Assembly: GCA_003427395.1 (NCBI GenBank) | Contig: BFEA01000072.1 | Location: 300,304 to 360,408 of the forward strand | DNA: 60,105 nucleotides | DNA from: Chara braunii | Lineage: Eukaryota > Streptophyta > Charophyceae > Charales > Characeae | Direction of reading: 5' to 3' | Part shown: one piece after another, positions 11,137 to 21,780 of the stretch | Layout: each line of letters starts with the position of its first letter | How positions within the stretch are numbered: the first letter of the stretch is position 1 | Made by a program: the position numbers and the translations under genes | The notes under the pieces: model-generated | What the model saw: only the letters and a program-made list of their open reading frames with translations | Databases searched by the model: none | What the model was told of the DNA's origin: nothing

Positions 11137-12040
11137 AAAAAAAATTGCAGCATTTCCCCACCACACTAAACTTTGAATAATATACACTATTCTAGGTTAC
11201 CAGAGTGGCCCGGGCCCATATGCCCGGTTAGGCCAAAAAAAAAAAAAAAAAAAAAAACATTAAATTTTTATTTTAAATTTGGTAAAGAATTTCGATGTAA
11301 CCCTAAGGGAAAAAGTTGTTCAGTTTATTTTTCTGCACAACGTAGTTTGTTTTTCGAATTTTTTTATTTTGTTTTTTGGTTCAGACCTTCCCTAGTCTTT
11401 GCACGGTCAGGCCGATCGGGAAAATAGGGTGACCCGGGAGGTCCGACTGGTACCCTAGACACGATTTAAATATTTTTTTAAATTTTAGCTCGCATAAACT
11501 ATTTAATCTAGTAGTTGTAATACATATTTTTAATTTATAATAAAAAAATATGTTTCAAAATTAAAATAAATAATAAAATTAAGATACACGAAGGACTCAA
11601 AATAATTTATAAAAAGGGTCGAAAATTTTAATGTCAACAAATAACAGAAAACAAAATAGTCCTTTAAAAAATATGGCAGCATTTCCCTACCCCACAAGGT
11701 GTCGGAGAATTTAGTAACAGCCAAATAAAATCCCAAATAAGATCTATAAGAAATTTCTACAACATTTTCCTACCCCACTAGGGGTCATGAAAATAAATAA
11801 CAGACTGAAATAAATCGAGGCAAAATTTTGGAAATTTTCTACAGTAGTTCCTCACCTCTTTTGGGGTTGGACAATTTGAACAGCAGTAAAAGGAAACGAA
11901 TGTCGAATAATATCAATTTTTTTAAAAAAAAATGACATCCCACCCTACTTGGGGTTGGTAAAATTAGTAACAGATTCTAACATAATTCGTTAAAAATAAA
12001 TAAAATTTTGGCAACACTTACCTGACCCCCAAGGGGTCGG
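11137..12040. repeat. Degenerate ~85-bp repeats with hairpin cores
   Basis: Five units have cores at about 11686, 11769, 11850, 11941 and 12021, roughly 80-91 bases apart. A partial sixth at about 11147 is cut off by the MITE at 11192. The core resembles CTACCCCACTAGGGGTC, with C and G runs that can pair; GACCCC and GGGGTC pair in the last unit. Each is followed by a segment like TTAGTAACAG. The array lies just downstream (minus strand) of a retroviral-type primer-binding site, so it may be the leader of an LTR element. Confidence 0.6.
11192..11458 (+). mobile_element. hAT-type MITE, copy A
   Basis: Ends are CTAGGTTACCAG and CTGGTACCCTAG. The eight flanking bases are ACACTATT on the left and ACACGATT on the right, a target duplication with one mismatch. 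The interior has a GC-rich CCCGGG end segment, an A run and a segment resembling AAGAATTTCGATGTAACCCT that is common to all four copies. It encodes no protein. Confidence 0.85.
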
Positions 12041-12243
12041 CTTCCGTATATTAGAATAACTTATAATTTTTAAAAACAACTGCAACAAGAAAATAGCAGA
12101 AAACAAAAACAATAAACAAATATTATTTAACACAAAATAAATCAGAAACAAATTAAAAATGTTATAGAATAGCCTAACCAACCAGCATATCACTGCACCC
12201 CCTTTCTAACAGGGAAGGCTGAGGGTTTGCGAGTGTTATCCCT

Positions 12244-12261
12244 TCCCCAACAACGACGCCA
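12244..12261 (-). promoter_or_regulatory. Primer-binding site of an LTR retrotransposon (tRNA-Asp type)
   Basis: The minus strand reads TGGCGTCGTTGTTGGGGA. The complement of the plant tRNA-Asp 3' end is TGGCGCCGTTGCCGGGGA, the primer site used by Athila/Tat-type Ty3 elements. The three differences are all C to T, the change expected from decay of methylated DNA. Confidence 0.6.
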
Positions 12262-12265
12262 AAAT

Positions 12266-12960
12266 TGTGAGGAAACCCGAGGAGGGTAATGCCTGTCGAC
12301 TGTCGACGACCAGACCAACAACGTCTGTCACCCATTGCGCCCGCTTCGGGGGCCCTCGCCGATTAACAGACAGTTAAGGTTTGGATCCCTCGTCTCATCC
12401 AAGAAGGGTATGGTTGACAAAAATACCTACAGAAGAGAAACATATTTTTTTATCATGATGAAACTTTACAATTACAACAATAATGAAAGGCGACTTCGGA
12501 CTTTACTTCTCACAGCAAAAAGTACACCTTCCGTCACCGGGAAACAACCGGTGCTCGAACCTTCTGTCCTTGTTGCTCAGCTTGAGAGGAGAATAACTCC
12601 AGATTTCAATCACTATATACTACTCATCATGACTAGTAACTCTAAGACTTTATCGTTGATACTCACCCGCGTACGCAGCGCCGCCGCAGGCCAGGTACCA
12701 ACCTAGAAAAAGATCCAGCTACAGCTAACAAAACCGGAAAAAACAAATTTCGTACTCAATCGCGTGGGGCAGCACTGCCGCCGGCAAAAATGCGAAAGAA
12801 AACAGAAATCAAAACTGGATAAAGACCAGGTGGGGTATCACTAAAAGGGGCCTTTACTGGTACGCCACAATTAAACCAGGTACGTGGTTCACAGGGCTCA
12901 GATGCCGGTACAAGTGGGGAGTACCGATTTTTCTAGCCTAAACCTTTTGTGGTAGGCTCT
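12266..12960 (-). mobile_element. Probable LTR of a relic Ty3-type element (outer end uncertain)
   Basis: Four bases beyond the primer-binding site the minus strand shows an LTR-like end (CCTCACA). Positions 12266 to about 12960 would then be the 5' LTR, with a GC content unlike the AT-rich leader below it. I found no second copy in the window, so neither the outer boundary nor a target duplication can be fixed. No protease, reverse transcriptase or integrase of this element is visible. Confidence 0.35.
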
Positions 12961-13007
12961 GTGTTAGTGCTGATAGTCATGTTCGCCCACCCTCCTGTCC
13001 CATTCTC

Positions 13008-15125
13008 TCAATACCTGTCCTCCTTTCCCGTGTTCCACTCTAATAAGTGAACGACCATTTCTAACCAAAACAGAGTGTTGTTTCTTCTTGCGGCTTTCTT
13101 GATTCCCGCATCAAAGACTTTCATTGGGTAGCCAATAATCCTCAGTTCTTTTTTCAAAGTCATGAGTCCCCACCAGGTTATAGCCTTGGTATTTGCATTG
13201 TCTATCACTCGGCAGATAGTGTTGTACACTGCTGCAAATTTCTGTACGTTGGGCGCATATGACTCAAAGTCCCTCAAAGTTTTGAATCTCTTCGTTTCCC
13301 CTGTCCATATTGTACTCAGATTCTTGAATTTATGCAGTGTGTATATCCAAGTTCGTTTGCCTGTTACAATCATTCGTGTCTCCAAATACTCCAGTATCCC
13401 ATTACCTATGTTTATTCTTTCAAGTACAAGATCTGTTGGGTAACATTGATCAATCTTGTCAAATGTGTTCTCCAAATCTTCCTTCCCTCTGTGTTTTTTG
13501 GTATCATAGCATCCAACCAATATCAAGTCATCAACAAATCTTCCTCCTTCGATGTACTTTGCATCACACCCAAAGGATGTGATGAACTGGTGTTCAAAAA
13601 ACATACATAGTATGTTGGCCAAAACTTGGCTCGCTCTCCCTCTCATAGGGATACCCACTTTCTGTTGCATTAGTTGTGACATTGAATAGAAAAATGTATT
13701 ATTGAGTTGGAATTCAGTTAGGACAATTAGATCGGACATGAGGAAGGATTTCCACCCATATTCGCCATGTGATTTGCAGAAAGTGGCTTTCTTTCCCTTT
13801 GTCTCCAGTCGGATCCTGTAGTGTTCTAGGTCTCGAAAATGCTGCACGATCCATCTTACTGCCTTGATGATCTCGCAATGAGGCAGTTTGGTGAACATTT
13901 CCTTCACGTCGTACGTCCTTGCAATGATTCGCAAGCTGTTACCGCTCACATTGTTAGTTTGCTCATTGATCTTGTCAATCTTTTCTTTCAAGCTTTTTGC
14001 CCCGACAATGTTGAAGTGTTTCACCCTCAGTCTCTTTATCATAAAGTTCAGACTCTGCGAAAGATAACCCATAACACTTTTGATGGGGCTGAGAAATGAG
14101 GGCATGATTGGTCTCTTCTTTCTCAGATCTTTGTCCTTTGACAGGATATAGGTTTCTTGTAGCATTCATTTCTTGTCTCATTTTGCGATCTTCGTCAATT
14201 TGTTATGTTGATAGTTCTTCATAATTGTTATCAGAATATCATCCCCTGCTTCATCCACCTTTCTATATCCATCATTATCATTACGCATCATTCTCATAGC
14301 TCTTTTGTAGAGCACAAGACATTCCACTAGTGTTGCTCCAGGGTTTCTGTCCAGTGGAAAAAACACAAGTCCCGTGAAGGCTTGCTTCAGTCCCAAGACA
14401 TATTCTGTGTCGAATCCTCCCGCATTCTTTATCCTAGTGTCATAGTTTTTTCGGTTTATCTAAAAAGTTTCGTTCTCATTCATACAGCGCATCTCCTTCA
14501 GAGGTTTCAAAGCCAGGTTACAAGCCATATTCACTTTTTTTCCTGTGAGCAGTCTTCCAGAAAATGAAATACTTTTTGCATTATACACAAAATCTCTGTT
14601 ACCCTTGACTTCCTCAAGTCTAACTTGAACGTGCCTGTCGCAGCGTGGCAGGTCAAAGGCGTTGTAAGTGCAGGACCATCCACTTTCTCTTGCAAAGCGT
14701 TGGTGGTTATGTAGGATATCTCCGACATACTTCCTTTTCTGTCAGACTGTTTTCATCCTATCAACCAACAAATTAGACAAGCTAGTTGACACAATCTTTT
14801 CCTGCAGCCATTTCTTTAAATTACTGTGCACCTTTCCTTTGCTAATTGTTTCACAAAATGGTAATTTTGCAGTGATCCTATATCTGGGGTTAATACCAAA
14901 CCGATTCTTAGTCACTCTAATGATGACTCCTCTGATAACTTGCCTTCCCCTCACTGTGTTAAGTAATTTGATGCCAGCATCCAGGTCAATAAGTTCGTCC
15001 AAATGTTTTGTATACAAGAATTTTCTCTTCCAAGGGCCTCTCAGAAGGTTAATTACTTCAACTTTTGTCAAGAGAGGGTCAAACATATTTGCAAATTTTG
15101 ATGATGTATGGATTGCAAAAATAGG
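13008..15125 (-). pseudogene. Penelope-like reverse transcriptase, endonuclease-less, with in-frame stops
   Basis: A single minus-strand frame of about 700 codons is interrupted by three TGA (about 14742, 14178 and 14166) and one TAG (about 14459). The N-terminal part (15086-14400) contains RGPWKRKF and, at about 14340, LDRNPGATLVEC, which recalls the DKG-type motif before Penelope-like RT domains. The RT follows: YDVKEMFTKLPH (motif A), QQKVGIPMRGRASQVLANI (motif B) and GGRFVDDLILV (motif C). Near the end, ELRIIGYP matches the conserved RGYP-like thumb segment. The frame stops about 25 residues after that, with no GIY-YIG domain, so it resembles the endonuclease-deficient (Athena/Coprina-type) branch. 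Catalytic aspartates are present, but the stops argue for a dead copy unless TGA is read through. Confidence 0.75.
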
Positions 15126-16090
15126 TTAATGATCATTTGTTTTTGATAATTGTTCAACTATTGAATTTTCAATTTCATTATCTATTAGTATGATTTCAAG
15201 TGAAAAAAAGATTGATTTTTCGATGTATGTGTTTTTATCCCAAGTTTCTTGAGGTGCATTCAAACTATCTTGTTCATTATCTAATTCATTGGCATAAGTA
15301 AAATCAAATGAAAGATCTTCAATTATATTATCTGGAATATACATAGGATCATTAGTAGGAATACTATCTAAATGAGTTTTATCAAATTTTACATTAGAGT
15401 AGAAAGGATTATTTTTAATATAAAACATAAGTAAGTTAAAAAAATCTTAGTGTTGTTATCCATATTATTTTTGATATCAAATAAATCTAACAGTTTAGTA
15501 TTTGGCTAGGCTACCAGCCGGGTCGCCCGGGTCCCGGGTGGCCAGCCCGTGCAAGGATCAGGTAAGGTCCCAGCAAAAAAAAAAAAAAAAAAAAAATCCA
15601 AAAATTCTGAAAACAAACTATGTTATGAAAAATAAACTGACAACTTTTGCCTCAGGGTCACATCGAAATTTTTCACCAAATTTAAAATAAGAAATCAAAT
15701 TCAAAACTATTTGATTTATTTTTATTTTTTTTAATTATTTTGGCCCGGCCGGGCAAGTTACCCCGGGCCACTCTGGTAGCGTAGGTATTTGGTGATATTG
15801 AAATGTCAATATTTTCTTCTTGTAATACTATATTTGTTTTTTATTTTATTTTATTTTTCGCAATTATGAATATAATTTTTTTCAGAAAATGATTCAAATA
15901 AAGTTGTATTTTGTGATATTAAATTGTTGATATTTTGGTTTTTTAATCTTGCTTGTCTATGCCAAGCAGCATCGTATGCTAAACGTTTTTTACGAGTTTC
16001 TTCGCTTTCATTAAGTTTACGCAAACGAGTTGTTGCACGTCGTTTGGCTAATCATATTTCTCGTCGTTCTATTGTTTCTTCTTTTTTTGT
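15126..16090 (-). pseudogene. Broken AT-rich reading frame, split by a MITE
   Basis: From 16090 to 15851 the minus strand encodes a basic-acidic segment with RRATTRLRKLNESEETRKKR. The R/E/S periodicity is seen near the N-termini of some Helitron-type and related element proteins; the identity is uncertain. A TGA occurs in frame near its start and TAA ends it. A second segment continues across MITE B when the insertion is mentally removed, then shifts frame at a T run. The last segment (15428-15126) is open for 100 codons, acidic, and ends in TAA exactly where the frame of the Penelope-like region begins. Strong A/T bias sets it apart from the RT region below 15125. No function can be assigned. 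Confidence 0.4.
15506..15784 (-). mobile_element. hAT-type MITE, copy B
   Basis: CTAGGCTACCAG and CTGGTAGCGTAG form the ends, and GTATTTGG is duplicated perfectly at 15498-15505 and 15785-15792. It is inserted within an older AT-rich reading frame. Orientation is opposite to copies A and C. Confidence 0.92.
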
Positions 16091-16211
16091 TTTTTTTTAA
16101 TTAGTTCTACGGTTTTTAAAACAAAGCGATGGCATGATATTATATATTTATCAAAATATATATATAAACAGAGTTGCCTGGACGAATCATTCTGTGGAGC
16201 CAAACAATAAT

Positions 16212-16455
16212 GAAAAATCGGCAAAGATGGTGGTGTCAAAACTTCCTTTCCCACTTACTAATTTGTTGTTTTTCTCTTTTCACTTTTTGTTTTCCCTTTA
16301 TTTCGAGGCCTGAAAAAAATTATTATTTTTTCAAACTTTTTTTGTAGATTCTCTATTATGTAAGATACATATGTATAAACTTTCATGGCATTTGACAAAG
16401 CCCAAAAAAAAAGAAAAATCGCCAAAGATGGCGGTGTCAAAAACTTGCTCGCCCA
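16212..16455. repeat. Direct repeat of ~43 bp, 200 bp apart
   Basis: AAAATCGGCAAAGATGGTGG (from 16213) recurs as AAAATCGCCAAAGATGGCGG (from 16414), each continuing into TGTCAAAA and CCCAC. It looks like an old segmental duplication in the AT-rich island. No gene is seen from 16091 to 16520. Confidence 0.6.
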
Positions 16456-16524
16456 CGCTATAATTTCATTCTCGTTTTATTTTTTCTTATTTTCATTAAT
16501 ATTATTTATTTTTCGTATTTGATT

Positions 16525-16911
16525 TTTTTTTTCAAATTAAGTAAGGAATTTGGATATACTGTTGAGGCAAATATTGTTTAGTTTATTTTTCTGCATGACA
16601 TCTAGAGTACCAGAGTGGCCCGGGGTCACTTGCCCGACCGGGCCGAAGTAATAAAAAAAAAATAAAAAAATATAAAATATTTTTGATTTTTATTTTGTAG
16701 TTTAAATTTGGTGAAGAATTTCGATATGACCCTGAGGCAAACGTTGTTCAGTTTATTTTTCTGCATAACATAGTTTGTTTTCAGAATTTTTAGATTTTTT
16801 TTTTTTTTTTTTTTTTTTGCTGGGACCTTACCTGATCCTTGCACGGGCTGGCCACCCGAGACGTGGGCGGCCCGGCTGATAGCCTAGCATGACATATTAT
16901 TTTTTCGGAAT

Positions 16912-16942
<31 letters not shown>

Positions 16943-17043
16943 GTGGTTCCCCGTTCGGTCGAACGTCCGAACGCGTCGAGAGGGGGTCCCAAACGTTCGG
17001 GCGTTCGGGTTCGAGTGTTCGGCCCGTCCCGAATGCCGACAAC
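16525..17043 (+). mobile_element. Older MITE relative hosting copy C
   Basis: The sequence flanking copy C on the left (16530-16601) and right (16888-16940) matches the interior of the hAT-type MITEs, for example GTTTATTTTTCTGCATGACA. An older relative was therefore hit by copy C. Its right end differs and is rich in CGAACG (16944-17040), so it is a separate subfamily or a truncated copy. Left boundary not determined. Confidence 0.6.
16602..16887 (+). mobile_element. hAT-type MITE, copy C (nested)
   Basis: The ends CTAGAGTACCAG and CTGATAGCCTAG are flanked by a perfect eight-base duplication CATGACAT (16594-16601, 16888-16895). It is nested inside the older relative. Confidence 0.9.
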
Positions 17044-17536
17044 CCTTTATATAAATATATATATATTATTTATTTTAAAATTATAAAAATTCCATATGAA
17101 TACTAAAACTATATAAGATTTGATTATTATAAAAAATATATAAAAATCAAAAAATTATATAAGATTTGATTATTATAAAAAGTGTATAAAAATCAAGAAA
17201 TTATATAAGATTAAATTATTTTATATTTATATTTTTTAAAAATTTTGATAAAAATATTATATTTAAATACTATTTATAATAATTAAAAAAATATTATTAA
17301 AAAATAAGAAATAATCTAAGTAAAACAAATTTGTTATTAATATACTAAACATTTGTTTCTTGTATATTCATGTACCCAATTCCTGATTTTTTTTTTTAAT
17401 TAGTAATCATTTATGATTTTTTTTTTCTTTTTCTTTAAGTCAAATTCCTGCGAAAACGAAGTCATAAAACAATTTTAAACAAACAATATGTAAAAATCAT
17501 TAAAAAAGATAAAGTTGTTTTTTTTCACAGAATTGA
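17044..17536. other. Very AT-rich spacer
   Basis: More than 80 percent A+T by eye, with repeats of AAATTATATAAGATTTGATTATTATAAAAA spread over 17110-17210 in shorter matching pieces. No coding signal. Confidence 0.6.
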
Positions 17537-17544
17537 TAAACTGT

Positions 17545-17805
17545 CTAGGCTACCAGCCGGGCCGCCCGGGTCCCGGGTGGCCAGCCCGTGCAAGGAGGTC
17601 CCCCCCCCCCCCAAAAAAAAACAAATCCAAAAATCCGCAAAAAAATATGTTATGCAGAAAAATAAACTGAACAACTTTTGCCTCAGGGTCACATCGAAAT
17701 TCTTCACCAAAATTAAAATAAAAATTATAAATTATAAATAATTCTTTTATTTTTATTTTTTTTGCCCGGTCGGGCAAGTGAGCCCGGGCCACTCTGGTAG
17801 CCTAG
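17545..17805 (-). mobile_element. hAT-type MITE, copy D
   Basis: CTAGGCTACCAG and CTGGTAGCCTAG are perfect 12-bp inverted ends with a perfect eight-base duplication TAAACTGT (17537-17544, 17806-17813). It is the best-preserved copy and probably the youngest. Confidence 0.93.
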
Positions 17806-17813
17806 TAAACTGT

Positions 17814-18448
17814 AGAAAAAGTTATAAAATGAAATTAATAAACCAAAAACATGTTTGAGTTGCAAAAAAAAATAAATAAATAAACACGAAATTTCTGTTT
17901 TTTTTTTTAACAGAGAAAAAAAAAATTGCAAAACAATGTAGATGAAAAATTATAAACAATTTTTTTTTTTCGAAAAAAAATAAAATAGAAATGTACAACA
18001 ATGTAAATGACAAATTACAAAGAATGTACAAATTGTAGAATTTAATATTCATAACAAATTATTACAGCTGGAAAATTTATTGAAAAATCGAAATTGTTGA
18101 TGTGGAATGTTCAAATATGCTTACAAAGATTCAGAATTTTTTTTGATCATATTTATCTCAATATAAAAGAAAAAAGATTATCTATTTTTTCTATAATATA
18201 CTATTTCAACCATTTTAAACGACTTAACTATAAAAAATGTAAAATTATTTGTAGTCTGACTAACATCGAAACTTAATTTAGATTGTAAAAAAATAATAAT
18301 AATAACAAATAAATGTTTTTTTTAATAAGTGTCTTTTATTAATCTAATAGCTTCTCTAGTCTTTCTATGATATAATATCTCATCTTTTCGAGATAATTTA
18401 TTTATAATAAATACGAAATTGTTTATAGCATTACTATTTTTGAAACCT
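17814..18448. other. AT-rich spacer without recognisable feature
   Basis: Long A and T runs. Only short chance ORFs are present. Nothing supported. Confidence 0.5.
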
Positions 18449-19490
18449 TTTTAAGTATCGTAAATTAAATTGAACAAAAAAACTAACGAGAAAAAAGTTT
18501 GAATATATTATTCAATCTCTTCCAGACGATTGAATTGTGAACAATGCTAAGTCATTTGCATTGTGATCAATTCTAAAGACATGTTGAAATTGTTCAAAAG
18601 CTAATGGTTGATGAACAGGATGAGAAGGAAAATATGAATACTGTCAAGAGCAACGAGTGATGTGGTTAATAATATAATAAAAACATGGTCCAGGTCCCCA
18701 AAGAAACCATTCTGCAAGAAAAGGAGGATTATTATTCTCATTATGAGCAAAAGCGAATAATAAATGTTGACTAAGATCGATAAGCGATGTTAATATAACT
18801 GAATCATAAGAATGATTGATGAAAAATTGTCTCAGAGCGGCTTCTTTGTAACGAGATAACTCTGTTGATACAGGGGTAATGAATGTGCATAAACAAAATG
18901 TTAATGAGTAGAAAATAATTTTAAAATTTGTACGATTAACTCTTACATATTCTGCAACACGTTCATCATACATTTTTTCTGCTCCAAAGGATAAAGAATG
19001 TACTACATTGTCATTGAAAGTGATTAAAGAAAGAAGAGTATAAGAAAAATATGAATGCGATAGTATTCGCAGAGCAATATTATGTTCAATAATAAAAAAT
19101 ATTTTTTCATCTGTACGAAATGTTAATAATGCAGAATGTCGTAAGAAATCGAAAAGCTGATTAGTATTAGGAATGAAATCATATTCAGAATGATATGTAT
19201 ATTGTGCTCTTGTAATTTCAATTGGATTATAATGGACAACAAAAAGTGATAGCGGTGTCAAAATTGCACGGAAAGGATCGACAACAAAGAAATCGTCTAA
19301 TGCTGGCACAATAATCGGGTTATTTATAATACTATAAACTATTCATGAAAATGCAACGAAAAATTCGGGCATAATATGTTGCAATGATATGAACGGATTT
19401 GATGGAGTGTTGACATTTCGAGGATAGTAGTTCTGAAGAACAGGATCAAAAAATTGCACTCGTGGTGAACGGCGGAATCGGATATGTGTT
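18449..19490 (-). pseudogene. Unknown AT-rich ORF interrupted only by TGA
   Basis: The minus-strand frame is open for 221 codons at 19309-18644. If TGA (19343, 18644, 18512) is passed over it runs from about 19485 to 18450, about 345 codons without TAA or TAG, which is unusual in such AT-rich DNA. The protein is rich in Phe, Ile, Leu, Tyr and His, with segments such as PALDDFFVVDPFRAIL, RYKEAALRQFF and EWFLWGPGPCFYYI. I recognise no family. Above 19490 a different frame (to 19632) is also open, suggesting an upstream frameshift. It lies on the same strand as the Penelope-like element and could be part of the same foreign or mobile block. Confidence 0.4.
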
Positions 19491-19639
19491 TATCCTGTCC
19501 TTGAAGGAAGATCCATTCTTGAATTCGGAATTGAGTTTTAGAAATTATAACTTGAGGAGTCTTCAGACTTCTGAATGTAAAATAATATTCTCCTGTTTTT
19601 TCACCAACGCAAAAAAAAAAAAAACAATCCACAAAACAT

Positions 19640-20450
19640 ATATAAAAACTAAATGAGTATGTATGAATATATAAACAAATAGGAATTGATTTATTAATCG
19701 TTATATTATATAAATTGTTATTCTAAAAAATAAAATCTAGAAAAATTATAAAAAAAATCATTTACATTTGATGGAGAAAATCGAGAATCGATCAGCTTTT
19801 CTGCAACTCCGCTAAGAATCTATCCAGATTCACGTTCATAATTCGATCCACGTTGCTAGAGGGACCTTCATAGGTTCCCTTCTATTTCAGAACATCCCAA
19901 ATGTTTTCAGAAAAAAAAAAAAAAAAAAAGGCATGACAAATCCTTCATAATTTGTGGTTTCAAGGTTGCCCCCAAATACTGAGCGTTCAATCAAGAGATG
20001 GTGAGAACAAAACTACACAAGGGTCTGCTACGATATGTCTATTATTATCATTAGTAAGCATATGTCATGAGAATAAAAAAGTTTATATTGAGAAATAAAT
20101 ATTGCTATATTTTATAGTAAAATGTAGTATAACAAATTAATTTTTGTTTTTTATATTAATATATTAAAATATATTGTACTTGCAAAAATGAAAGTAGAGT
20201 GATGATAATTGAATAATAATGATAATAATAAGGAATTGTGGTTGAGAACATAGTGATGTATGTATGGAAACTAACAACAAGTTAAAATAAATATATCAAT
20301 AATCGACAATTATTTTTTTTCTTTTGTGTCATGTTCAAAGAAGATCTCATCAACCTCTTATTCAACCATATTTGACTGATTTCATTGTGAAGGCAAGTAC
20401 TTCCTGTTACTGTATTTTTCTCATGTTTCTCTTTCTACCTCAAACACATC
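19640..20450. other. AT-rich right edge of the island
   Basis: No gene. A run of 20 A bases lies at 19910-19929. Base composition returns to the window average beyond about 20330, which marks the right edge of the AT-rich island. Confidence 0.5.
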
Positions 20451-20454
20451 TACT

Positions 20455-20520
20455 GTAGTGTATATTTTTCATGATTTAGTAGTAAATTCATTTGCTTTTG
20501 CTCGTTCTATGACAGGTCGT
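20455..20520. repeat. Dispersed repeat fragment, copy 2
   Basis: Matches positions 72-145 (TGTATATTTTTC through TTTTGCTC to CTAT). The flanking DNA to 21780 has only short direct repeats, such as GCACTCAAAGCATGCAC versus GCATTCAGAGAATGCAC at 20705-20755, and no gene. Confidence 0.5.
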
Positions 20521-21780
20521 ATGTCATGTGATCAGCACACATACACACATGTACGCATCAAAAAGACAAAGATGGTAGTATATATTTCCATGTTCTAGTT
20601 CGCTTGGAGCATATATCTAGAAGGGATCACTACTAGGTATATTCGTAAGTGTTAAGTGATTACGACCAAAAAATGATTAATAGACGAATTTGACTATTGG
20701 AAAGCCGCATTCAGAGAATGCACAATATGGAAAGTCGCACTCAAAGCATGCACTTAACATAGAAACCCCTCTGTGCACATGCACAACAGAAGGGGAGCTA
20801 CATTGCCCTTGCATGTTGTAACTTGTAACTCAGTTTGTTGTTTTGATTCTTTTTATAGTGTTTGTTTGATTGTTGTTTATGTCGTGAATTTGTTTATTTA
20901 CCCATGTTTGTCGCTCGTGACGCCCACGCCCAAAGACGGCATAGAGAGGGTTCGGCTTCCGGATGAGTCGGTCAAGGTTCGTCGAAAACATTGACTAGTG
21001 TCTGAGTCCCAGACAACAATCTTATCAGTTGTAAGTAACAATGTTGTCTAACTTAAACACAACCGTCCAACAGTCAGTGACTGAAACTGCAATCTGTGTC
21101 TAAGACAGCAATCTGAAAGGTTGTTAGTAAAATGTTATCTGGGTCAGATACAACACTCTAATGGTCTGTTAATAAGACAGTTTCATGGGTATGCAATCTA
21201 TAATCTGTCACAAACTCCCGGTCTATTGACCTCTTCTCCCTTGTTTTTTTTTTATATTATGCCGAACATTGAATATGTGGATGATCTGCAGATTGTCCGA
21301 GGACGAAGTGGGCTGAAGGAGATAGTTTAGGTGTAGCTGAGGTTAGAAACGACGGTCATAGCCGCCATAGCTGTAGAGTACAGGGTGTGTGCGAACTCAG
21401 AGTGTGTGTGCAGGGTGTCCAGGGTGATCCTAAGTAAGTGGGCTTGTGTGCGAGAGTGAGAGACACAGTGTCGAGTGGATGAGCAGGCGTATTGGCGCCA
21501 TAGCCTGTTCAGATGAAGTTGCATTTGAACTGTGTTTCGAGTTCTATATCTCTGAGCTTTGAGTGGGCGCCTGACACCAGACTGTTTGCTACTTGTTGTA
21601 TCCATGGAAGTTGGTGAATGAAACGAGTTTGATTGCATACGAGTCATTGCCCATTTTCACCGAGTCGCAATGATCCACAAATTCACACAGTCTTCCATAC
21701 ATCACACCATGTTCAACTGCGATATGAGAAAAATTGGAAGTTGCAGTTTTTTTGTTGCTTGAAAATTCAAAGTCATTTAC

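Noticed and set aside
12961-15130. Telomere-associated position of the endonuclease-less Penelope-like element
   Set aside because: No run of TTTAGGG or a related repeat is seen near it in this window.
18644-19309. Possible nuclear-receptor-like ligand-binding fold
   Set aside because: Only a vague pattern of hydrophobic helices. No conserved signature could be placed, so the protein is left as unknown.
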